From the NCBI GenBank assembly GCA_934716785.1, contig CAKUYM010000204.1:1-7754 (forward strand): DNA of 7,754 nucleotides. Direction: 5' to 3'. Each line of letters begins with the position of its first letter. The stretch's first letter is position 1. The DNA comes from an uncultured Bacteroides sp. GTDB lineage: Bacteria > Bacteroidota > Bacteroidia > Bacteroidales > Bacteroidaceae. Below the pieces are notes generated by a model. That model saw nothing but the letters and a program-made list of their open reading frames with translations. It was not told where the DNA came from and ran no database searches. The translations under genes and the position numbers were made by a program. Shown piece by piece: positions 1 to 6,549 of this stretch.

Positions 1-725
1 CGTATCCACTGTTTGCCCGAAGCTCCCTGTTCGGCATCATAAGTGCCCATGAACTCCTTCTGATAATGCAACCAGACCGCCTCGCTGATATCATCCGTAC
101 TTATTCCAAGCGTGCGCAATTGTTCGGAATCATATTCCAAACGCCACTCCATCGGTGTAGCTCCGCTAAGGTTTATCTTATAAATGCCCGAAAGCTGTGC
201 CAGACGCGTTTTTATATGTTCTTCCGCATATCGCTGAATCAGCACAGGAGTAGCGGGTGCATTGATTGTAAACGTCATGAAGGGCGACTGGCTGCTTTGT
301 CCGGGACTCTGCATCTGGATATACGGGTAGCTCACCCCGGCCGGCAGTTCGGGCCACGTCTGACGAATGATGGTGGAAGCCTCGAAACGTGCGACTGCCG
401 CATCCACATGTTTGTCCAGATTCACGCTGATGCTTCCCCACCCGTTTCCCGAAGTGGAATAAATGCCACGGATTCCTTTCACACGGGCCAACATCGCCTC
501 CAACTTACTGGTAGCCATCATCTCCACCACACGCGCCGAGGTGCCCGGCATGCTGAAACGTACCGTGAAGCCGGGCAGTGTTCGTGACGGGGTCAACTTG
601 ACAGGCAACAGTGGAACCAATGCCAACCCGACCAAAGCCACACAGACAAATATCACAATCAACGTGAAAGCGGAGGCTTTCGGAGATTTATTTACTTCAG
701 ATTCCATATTTTGCATAATCATCAT
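1..725 (-). CDS. RND efflux permease, second copy (N-terminal part only, runs off the left edge)
   Basis: This is the first ~241 codons of an inner-membrane RND transporter, which would use the proton gradient to drive substrates through the adaptor and outer-membrane channel. The frame is open from an ATG at 725 to the window edge. Visible parts: a charged N-terminus, the first membrane helix (about residues 19-40, with LIVIFVCVALVGLALVPLLP), then the start of the periplasmic porter domain. Family-type signatures there are LPVKLTPSRTLPGFTVRFSM, PGTSARVVE (canonical porter start) and GIYKINLSGATPMEWRLEYD, followed by the 'LGISTDDI' segment. It is clearly different from the complete permease at 2304-5393 and lacks the usual Arg-Pro cytoplasmic motif before helix 1, having NKSPKASAF instead. 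In-frame ATGs at 725, 722, 716 and 707 are all possible starts. The 725 start is the longest; 707 (MESEVNKS) is plausible. It lies 46 bp after the TolC-like gene, so it is probably co-transcribed. The proton-relay helices are outside the window. RND identity is firm; function is inferred. Confidence 0.9.
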   Translation of the reverse strand, partial: MMIMQNMESEVNKSPKASAFTLIVIFVCVALVGLALVPLLPVKLTPSRTLPGFTVRFSMPGTSARVVEMMATSKLEAMLARVKGIRGIYSTSGNGWGSISVNLDKHVDAAVARFEASTIIRQTWPELPAGVSYPYIQMQSPGQSSQSPFMTFTINAPATPVLIQRYAEEHIKTRLAQLSGIYKINLSGATPMEWRLEYDSEQLRTLGISTDDISEAVWLHYQKEFMGTYDAEQGASGKQWI

Positions 726-737
726 TCATTAATATTC

Positions 738-768
738 CACCACGGAGGCCACAGAGTCCTCTGTGGTG
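738..768 (-). repeat. Intergenic inverted repeat / stem-loop before the second permease
   Basis: The arms 738-748 and 758-768 pair at 10 of 11 positions around a 9-nt loop. A competing inner palindrome (749-755 with 760-766, 4-nt loop) uses part of the same bases, so the two folds exclude each other. The element starts four bases after the stop codon of the TolC-like gene and ends 12 bases before the first ATG of the next permease, where a ribosome would load. There is no T-run after it, so a Rho-independent terminator is unlikely. The units CTCTGTGG and CTCCGTGG resemble a CTCTGTGTC-type 9-bp motif that I associate with dispersed repeats in several bacterial phyla. That association is from memory, not a search. 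Roles as a mobile repeat, mRNA processing site or translation modulator are inference. Confidence 0.7.
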
Positions 769-771
769 AAT

Positions 772-2286
772 TCATTTAACTAACTTTCCTCCACTGAAGT
801 CGAACCTGTCCGAAAGCGAAAGTCTCGTAGCGAAATCAAACAAGGTAAGCCGGCGTATCTTATAATAATTCAGCCAGTAACTCTGCAAGGCGGAGATATA
901 ATTCCGTTGTGCCTGCTGCTGCCTGTTGAGCGAGAGTGTCAGGCTGTTTATATCTGCCTTGCCAATGATAAAACGCTGCTTCGTTTCATTGTAGGCAAGC
1001 ACGGACAAGTCAAGCGCCTCTTCCGCACTCGCTATCAACTGCTGTTGGATATTGAAATCACTCACCGTCATTATCACTTCTTCTTCAATACTTATCTCAT
1101 CTTGGCGTGCCGATATCTTCACTACATTCAGATTGTTCTGCGCCATATTATACTTACCCTTGCGGACGCCCCAGTCCAGCAGTGGGATAGAAATGCTGAC
1201 CGCCACCAAGTCCTGTTGCATAGGCTTGTGATATACATCACCAAAATTATCCGCCACCTGATTGAAACCGATGCTCGCATTCACACTTGCATTAAAACGA
1301 GACTCTTTCTTCGTCCTGTCCACATTTCGCTGAGCTTCCAGCACATTCTGCTTCAGTTCCAGCAATTGAGGGTTGTTGGCCCTCCCCCAGCTCAAAGCCT
1401 CATCCACCGGAATCTCCATCATGCCCGGACGAGACGGGAGTTCCAACTCTATTTGCGTGTTTTTATCCAAGTTGAGGAAAGAAGCCAAGGAGAACATTGC
1501 CCGCTTCAGGTCGCTTGCCTTGTTCTGCAAAGTATTTTGCGCGTTTACACGATCCAATTTCAGTGTCAGCAGGTCGGCTTGCGAGATAGCGGCTATCCGG
1601 TGGCGTTGCTGTCCGATGCGGTAAAGCGTGTCCGTGGAAGCCAAATTATCCTTCGCCAATTTATATTCGGCCTGCGCCATGGCAAGAGAAAAGAAATAGC
1701 TCGTGGCAGTCTCCGATACCTTCTCCACATTGTAAAGAAACTCCTTCTTCACCCGTTCGTATTTCAATGGTTCTATTTTCCGTTCCCACTTGAAGGGATT
1801 GTATCCCACCAGGCTTTGCGAATATCCAAGCCTTATCGGTACACTGGTAAATTGCGTCGCACTGTTGTCACCGAAATTGCGCATATAGGCAAGATTCGAT
1901 TCCAAGTAAAATGTACCGCCTGTCAAGTCGAGGTTCTGCCTCACGCTCAGCCCGCCGTAGGCATAGTATGACTGCTGCGTGCGGTACACATCAAGGTCGG
2001 CACCCGAATCATAACGCTTCGTAATGTCGCGGTTATATTGCGCCGGAGTAAGATCCAGTGTCAGACTGGGCAGGCGATTCGCCTTGTACGTCCGGTATTC
2101 CCAGTATCCGGAGAGATACATATTTTGTGTGCGGAATGACTCCAATGAACTGTCATTGGCCAAAGCAATCATCCGTTGCAGATCCAATACCAAATGCTTC
2201 TGCGCATACAGCGGAAATCCATAACAGAAGACACAGAGGACACAGAGAACGGTGGGAAATCTTAATAATCCATTCATAACTCTCAT
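772..2286 (-). CDS. TolC-like outer-membrane efflux channel
   Basis: This encodes a 504-residue outer-membrane factor, the trimeric beta-barrel/alpha-barrel duct that completes a tripartite RND pump. An N-terminal signal peptide (residues 1-28) has a likely signal peptidase I site after FPLYA, giving a mature protein starting QKHLVLD. Two outer-membrane efflux repeats follow, about residues 30-285 and 290-485, with long helical Gln/Ala/Asn-rich stretches. Typical family signatures are SISIPLLDWGVRKGKYNMAQ (about 364-383), a PLxDxG motif, and RFIIGKADINSLT...RNYISALQSYW (about 438-471), the conserved 'G..s...l' segment and terminal helix. Length is normal. The ATG at 2286 lies 17 bp after the upstream permease stop; Met4 is an alternative start that would still leave a signal peptide. 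The signal core is oddly Cys-rich (LCVLCVFC) because of a tandem 9-bp repeat. No N-terminal lipobox is seen, so it is probably not acylated. Confidence 0.95.
   Translation of the reverse strand: MRVMNGLLRFPTVLCVLCVFCYGFPLYAQKHLVLDLQRMIALANDSSLESFRTQNMYLSGYWEYRTYKANRLPSLTLDLTPAQYNRDITKRYDSGADLDVYRTQQSYYAYGGLSVRQNLDLTGGTFYLESNLAYMRNFGDNSATQFTSVPIRLGYSQSLVGYNPFKWERKIEPLKYERVKKEFLYNVEKVSETATSYFFSLAMAQAEYKLAKDNLASTDTLYRIGQQRHRIAAISQADLLTLKLDRVNAQNTLQNKASDLKRAMFSLASFLNLDKNTQIELELPSRPGMMEIPVDEALSWGRANNPQLLELKQNVLEAQRNVDRTKKESRFNASVNASIGFNQVADNFGDVYHKPMQQDLVAVSISIPLLDWGVRKGKYNMAQNNLNVVKISARQDEISIEEEVIMTVSDFNIQQQLIASAEEALDLSVLAYNETKQRFIIGKADINSLTLSLNRQQQAQRNYISALQSYWLNYYKIRRLTLFDFATRLSLSDRFDFSGGKLVK
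2224..2250 (-). repeat. Three tandem 9-bp units inside the TolC-like signal peptide
   Basis: On the minus strand the units are GTTCTCTGT, GTCCTCTGT and GTCTTCTGT. They are in frame and encode Val-Leu-Cys, Val-Leu-Cys and Val-Phe-Cys (residues 13-21), the hydrophobic core of the signal peptide. The sequence shares CTCTGTG-type units with the intergenic element at 738-768, just past the other end of the same gene. Because each unit is 9 bp, gain or loss of a unit would keep the reading frame and only change core length by three residues. Confidence 0.75.
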
Positions 2287-2303
2287 ATTTGAACTATTCG
2301 TTA

Positions 2304-5300
2304 TTATTTACTACTTATTTCTACTTTTTCCTTCCTGTAAATAAACCAATAAAGCAACGGTATGATAAACAGGCTCACCGCCGTACCTACCGACATCGTT
2401 CCTATCATGGCAATGGACAGCGGCTTTTGCAGTTCCGAGCCCATATCCGAAGAGAACAGCAACGGCACCATGGCGAAAATCGTAGTCAGAGAAGTCATGA
2501 TAATGGGACGCAAGCGTCGGCGTCCGGCTTCATGAATAGCTTCCAGCAAGGGGATGCCTGCTTTACGCAGTTCATTGATTGCATCCAGTTTCAGGATAGA
2601 GTCATTGATAACAATACCGCAAGTGACGATAAGCCCGATAGCTGACATCAGGTTCAGCGTATGTCCGCAAATCCAAAGCAGCAGAAGCGCGAACGCCACG
2701 TCTATCGGTATCTCCGCCAGTACAAGCAGGGGTTGCATAAAACTTTCGAACTGTGCCGCAAGGATGAAATACATCAGCAACAGAGAGATAAGAAGTATCA
2801 CCACCAACTCGTCCAGCATCTCCTTGTTTGAGAAGAAACTGCCTGAAAATCCTGTGTCCCAGTCACCTGTATTTCCGGCTACCCGTTTCACATCTTTTAT
2901 CAACTTTTCCGCATCCTGTACGCCATAGAAATTGAAAGGTACAAATTCTCCGTTACGTCCGGCAGCAATGCTTTTCAAGTCTTCGGCAGGAGTCACCCTC
3001 ACCAGTTCCCGAAGCGGGATGTACTCCACCGCTCCTTTGCTGTCCGGCTGTGTCTGTATCAATGTTTCTTGCAATACTCGGTTCACAGTCTTTTCATTTC
3101 CCGCGATATTGATCGGGAGATACTGCTGGTAAGAATGCAGCATGGTCACGCTATTTTCGCGGAAAGCAGTTTTCAGAACACGGTAAAGTTCGTTATAGGA
3201 GACACGGTAGAGCAGCAGCTTCTCCTTGTTGATGCTCAGGTTCAACTGGTTCTCAAAGGCGATGCCCGTAGGATTGACTCCGGTTTCCTCCGCCAGTTGC
3301 CGTTCCACATTGCGGATTGTTCCCGCCTCCGGTGCCTGCGCCCTATTACGGGCATAGAATTCGGCTACGATATCCGGCTCACCCGTCACAAAGAGCTTCT
3401 CGAATACCGTCTCCGGGGGAGAGAAAGAGATGACGGAAAGCGGGTAGCGCTCTTTCAGTCTCCGGTATATCTCCTTTTCCAAAGGGGCAACCCCGGCAGC
3501 AGTCTCCGTGCGGAAATAAAGCTCTGCTTCCGAAGAAGAAAGTTCCCTGTCACGGTTCAGTATAAAATCCTGCCTGCCAATAGAAGCCGTCTGTTCCAGA
3601 GAACGCCCGTCCAATGCTCTTAAAAGTTCGTCTATGCGCTTTCTGTTTTCATCCACATGGATATTCTCATTCCATTCTATACGGGCAATGAGTTCGTTCT
3701 CCTCAATATCGGGCATGCGCTCTTTGTCAATAAAGAAAAAGAAGAAGACGCAGAGCGGGATGGAAACAACGCAAAACAGTACACTGGACGTTTTATGGCT
3801 GAACACCCAGTCCACTCCGGCATCATAGAAACGGTCCAACGTGTGGTCTTTTATCGGGTTGCTGAATTTGAAAGAGAGCCACTTCCATTTCCGGGTACGA
3901 ACGCCCGTGCGATAGACCAGCAGATAAAGAACGGGAAGGAGCATGATACCTGTAAAATAAGACACCATCAGCCCCACCGTGACGGAGAAAGCCTGGTCGT
4001 AGAAGATAGCTCCGGCAATGCCGCTCATAAAAATCAGAGGAGCGAACACGGCAATGGTGGTCAACGAAGAGCTCAGCATGGGCGTCACCACTTCGCTTGT
4101 CCCCGTGATGCAGGCACGCTTCAAGGAGTATCCCCGTTCGCGATACTGTGAAATGTTCTCGGTCACGATAATCGAGCTGTCAATCATCATTCCCAAAGCA
4201 AGGATCAATCCGGCAAGGGAAATAATATTCAGTGACATATTGCAAAGGTAGAAGAATGCAAAGCTGATTACGATGGATACCACCATGCTGAGTCCGATGA
4301 CCAATGGGGATTTCACATCGCCTAAGAACAAGACCGCTACCAAGCAGATGAAAAGAAAACCTAAAGAAAGATTCTGTTGCAGATTGGAAATCGAATAGTC
4401 CAGCAGTTCCGTCTGATTGCGGCTGATGCTGAAGTCAATGTCCGGATAGACCCGTTGGAAATAATCCATAGTGCCGGTCAGCGAACTCTTCATCTTGTCC
4501 ATATTCTCATCCGCCTGTTTGATGACAGCCAATGTCACCGCACGCTTACCGTTCGACATAGACAGCCCCTTTTCCTTTACAGGTATGATATTCACCTTGC
4601 AGAAATCCTTCAACTGCACAATGCGTTCACCCTTACGCAGATAGATATTCTCCACATCTTCCGCTGTGCGCAGCAATGTAGAGAATTTGATGTTATATTC
4701 ATAGTATCCGTCGCGCACAGTCATGCTACCGGGCTCCACATTGTTAGATGACAGGGCAAATTCAATATCCTCGATGGTGAGTCCCATCATGGCAAGCTTG
4801 TCCTCATCGGGCACAATCTGCACTTGGCGTTCCACCAGTCCGGTCACATCCACCATAGCCACCTCTTCGAGCTGCTCTATCCTACGCTTGATCACCGATT
4901 CGGCAAACTCGCACAAATTGAGAAAAGGCTGCTGTCCGACGGTACTATAAGCGCTGTCGTTCTTCAAGGTCAGATTCAGGTAGAACACAGGGATATCCGT
5001 AGCACTCGCCTTTACCACCTTCGGACGCTCCGTCTCTTTGGGCAGATAATTCATTGCGGCATCTATCTTCTCATTGACCTCGATAAAAGCGAGATCCGTA
5101 TTAGTGCCGAACTCAAAAGACAGCCGGATAATGCCTGCCCCGTCCCTCGATTCGCTATGAATATCCTTCAAAGTGGAAACCTGAATCAACTGGCTGCGCA
5201 AAGGCTTCACGATGGTGTTCTCCAATTCGCGGGCGGATGTATTGGCGGCAGAGACCTGTACGGTGATTTCCGGGATGGCAATGTCCGGAAGTAGTGATAT

Positions 5301-5393
5301 AGGCAATGTGGAATAGGTCACCAACCCGATAATGAAACAGGCGGTAAAAGCCATCAGTACAGCGATAGGACGCTGGATTAAGAATTTTATCAT
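2304..5393 (-). CDS. RND efflux permease (complete)
   Basis: This encodes a 1029-residue inner-membrane proton-driven pump subunit of the RND superfamily, of normal length for the HAE1/HME-like group. The N-terminus has the canonical cytoplasmic motif and first helix (IKFLIQRPIAVLMAF, then LPISLLPDIAIPEITV). Porter domain 1 follows (about 40-330), then helices 2-6 (about 340-495), with GMMIDSSIIVTEN in helix 4 (401-413). Helix 7 is about 537-555, porter domain 2 about 560-855, and helices 8-12 about 862-1018, including FILAAQFESF (876-885) and GIVINDSILKLDAIN (926-940). The start ATG at 5393 is 24 bp after the adaptor stop and gives the standard N-terminus. Compared with AcrB, Asp405 aligns with Asp407, but Asp408 is Ser406 and Lys940/Asn941 are Asn930/Asp931. 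Such changes occur in other RND clades, so the protein is not judged inactive. Drug, bile-acid, metal or lipid cargo cannot be told from sequence. Confidence 0.96.
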   Translation of the reverse strand: MIKFLIQRPIAVLMAFTACFIIGLVTYSTLPISLLPDIAIPEITVQVSAANTSARELENTIVKPLRSQLIQVSTLKDIHSESRDGAGIIRLSFEFGTNTDLAFIEVNEKIDAAMNYLPKETERPKVVKASATDIPVFYLNLTLKNDSAYSTVGQQPFLNLCEFAESVIKRRIEQLEEVAMVDVTGLVERQVQIVPDEDKLAMMGLTIEDIEFALSSNNVEPGSMTVRDGYYEYNIKFSTLLRTAEDVENIYLRKGERIVQLKDFCKVNIIPVKEKGLSMSNGKRAVTLAVIKQADENMDKMKSSLTGTMDYFQRVYPDIDFSISRNQTELLDYSISNLQQNLSLGFLFICLVAVLFLGDVKSPLVIGLSMVVSIVISFAFFYLCNMSLNIISLAGLILALGMMIDSSIIVTENISQYRERGYSLKRACITGTSEVVTPMLSSSLTTIAVFAPLIFMSGIAGAIFYDQAFSVTVGLMVSYFTGIMLLPVLYLLVYRTGVRTRKWKWLSFKFSNPIKDHTLDRFYDAGVDWVFSHKTSSVLFCVVSIPLCVFFFFFIDKERMPDIEENELIARIEWNENIHVDENRKRIDELLRALDGRSLEQTASIGRQDFILNRDRELSSSEAELYFRTETAAGVAPLEKEIYRRLKERYPLSVISFSPPETVFEKLFVTGEPDIVAEFYARNRAQAPEAGTIRNVERQLAEETGVNPTGIAFENQLNLSINKEKLLLYRVSYNELYRVLKTAFRENSVTMLHSYQQYLPINIAGNEKTVNRVLQETLIQTQPDSKGAVEYIPLRELVRVTPAEDLKSIAAGRNGEFVPFNFYGVQDAEKLIKDVKRVAGNTGDWDTGFSGSFFSNKEMLDELVVILLISLLLMYFILAAQFESFMQPLLVLAEIPIDVAFALLLLWICGHTLNLMSAIGLIVTCGIVINDSILKLDAINELRKAGIPLLEAIHEAGRRRLRPIIMTSLTTIFAMVPLLFSSDMGSELQKPLSIAMIGTMSVGTAVSLFIIPLLYWFIYRKEKVEISSK

Positions 5394-5417
5394 GCTTATT
5401 TGATTTTGATGTACGGA

Positions 5418-6515
5418 TTATCTTACATTTACTTCCGTCTCATGCGCCAGATTCAGATTGCCGGTCACAATGACTGTATCCCCTTCCAGCAAACCATTTT
5501 CAACGCCCTTCTGGGATTTATCAGAAACGATATATTCCGTCGCGTTCTCCAATCCCGTATGCACATAGTTCCATACGGCCTTGCCCTCTTCCAGCGTAAA
5601 CACCACCTGCTTGCCTGAACGCAACACTACAGCCGTCTTGGGAATCACCAACTGTTCGCCCAAGTTCCGCCTGACACTGACCCTCACGTTCATGCCGCTG
5701 AACAGCTTGCCTTCACCGTTTACGTCAGCCTTCACCTTCACCATTCCATTGGCGTCTACCAACGGATTGATCTCGGACACACGACCTTTAAACGAACTTC
5801 CTCCGGCATAGGGAATAACCGTCACTTCATCTCCCTCCCTGATAAAAGCAAGTTCATTCTCCAGCACGGTAAACTCCGCTTCCATCTTTTGAGTGTCAAG
5901 GATGGTACAGAATATTTCTGAGGTATTGGCAGGATTATAAGGTTTTGAGAAAAGATTAGCCACCACCCCGTCAAAAGGTGCGGTAAGTGTGGCATGTTCC
6001 ATCTCCCTTTTAGCCAATTCATATTGGGATTTCGACTGCTCGTAACCGCTCTTCACTTTGGCAATCTTCATTGTCTCCATAGGAACCTTGTTGAGATCTT
6101 CCGGCGTATATCCCTGACCGATGAGCACATCCTTCAGTTCGAGCTCAGCTTTCAACAACGCATCTTCCGACTGAGCCAGTCTCTGCCCCAAACGGAATTT
6201 GTCCAGTTCCGCCAATTTCTGTCCTTTACGGACGCGGTCGCCATTCTTCGCATAGATATGGGCTATCACTTCACTCGTCTCAAAGCGCAAATCGGCTTTG
6301 CTGTGTGCGTTCACCTTTCCGTTGCTCACCAACTCATGGTCAAAATTCCGCTTCTTCAGAATCTGAACGGTTACTTCATTTCCCGCATTAGGAAGAACGG
6401 TAGCTATGCCTTGCTCCTGTTCGTCAACATTGCTTTTCTTGTCAGAACAAGAGGGGGTGACCATGCAATAACCCGCAAGCAACAAAATTTGTACATATCT
6501 ACAATGGTTTTTCAT
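5418..6515 (-). CDS. RND periplasmic adaptor (membrane fusion protein), probable lipoprotein
   Basis: This 365-residue adaptor links the RND permease to the TolC-like channel. It is the first efflux gene of the operon. The N-terminus has a lysine/arginine start, a hydrophobic stretch (about 8-19) and a probable lipid-attached Cys23 within VTPSC followed by SDKK. Pro at -2 makes this a weak lipobox, so acylation is likely but not certain. Then come a beta-barrel strand (VTVQILKKRNFDHELVSNGK), the first lipoyl half-motif (about 73-105, with IYAKNGDRVRKGQKLAELD), a short alpha-hairpin (about 106-174), the second lipoyl half (LTAPFDGVVANLF, about 177-189), and the beta-barrel and membrane-proximal domains (about 205-365, including GMNVRVSVRRN). 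The short hairpin of about 70 residues is on the small side for drug-type adaptors. The start at 6515 follows a 34-bp AT-rich spacer after the glycosyltransferase gene and gives a full signal peptide. Confidence 0.95.
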   Translation of the reverse strand: MKNHCRYVQILLLAGYCMVTPSCSDKKSNVDEQEQGIATVLPNAGNEVTVQILKKRNFDHELVSNGKVNAHSKADLRFETSEVIAHIYAKNGDRVRKGQKLAELDKFRLGQRLAQSEDALLKAELELKDVLIGQGYTPEDLNKVPMETMKIAKVKSGYEQSKSQYELAKREMEHATLTAPFDGVVANLFSKPYNPANTSEIFCTILDTQKMEAEFTVLENELAFIREGDEVTVIPYAGGSSFKGRVSEINPLVDANGMVKVKADVNGEGKLFSGMNVRVSVRRNLGEQLVIPKTAVVLRSGKQVVFTLEEGKAVWNYVHTGLENATEYIVSDKSQKGVENGLLEGDTVIVTGNLNLAHETEVNVR

Positions 6516-6549
6516 ATAATAAGATTTTAAATATTTATTTCAATGGCTC

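Noticed and set aside
66..732. Plus-strand open frames near the left edge
   Set aside because: They overlap the clear RND permease reading frame on the minus strand, which has family motifs throughout.
738..768. Rho-independent terminator after the TolC-like gene
   Set aside because: The hairpin is convincing but has no following T-run on the minus strand, and the next permease starts 12 bases later, so termination there is not supported.
907..1971. Long open frame on the plus strand inside the TolC-like gene
   Set aside because: It is the antisense shadow of a strong, full-length gene, with no recognisable domain or initiation context, and its residue composition looks like back-translation of the opposite strand. 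The same holds for other plus-strand frames across the window.
3729..3747. A-rich run in the plus strand (five consecutive Phe codons in the permease)
   Set aside because: It sits in the hydrophobic helix 7 of the complete permease, residues 550-554. It contains no homopolymer long enough to suggest phase variation, and the reading frame is intact.
6516..6549. Promoter in the spacer before the adaptor
   Set aside because: It is AT-rich, but no TTTG / TAxxTTTG pair with proper spacing is seen, and the best partial match would put the transcription start inside the adaptor gene. A promoter within the preceding gene cannot be excluded.
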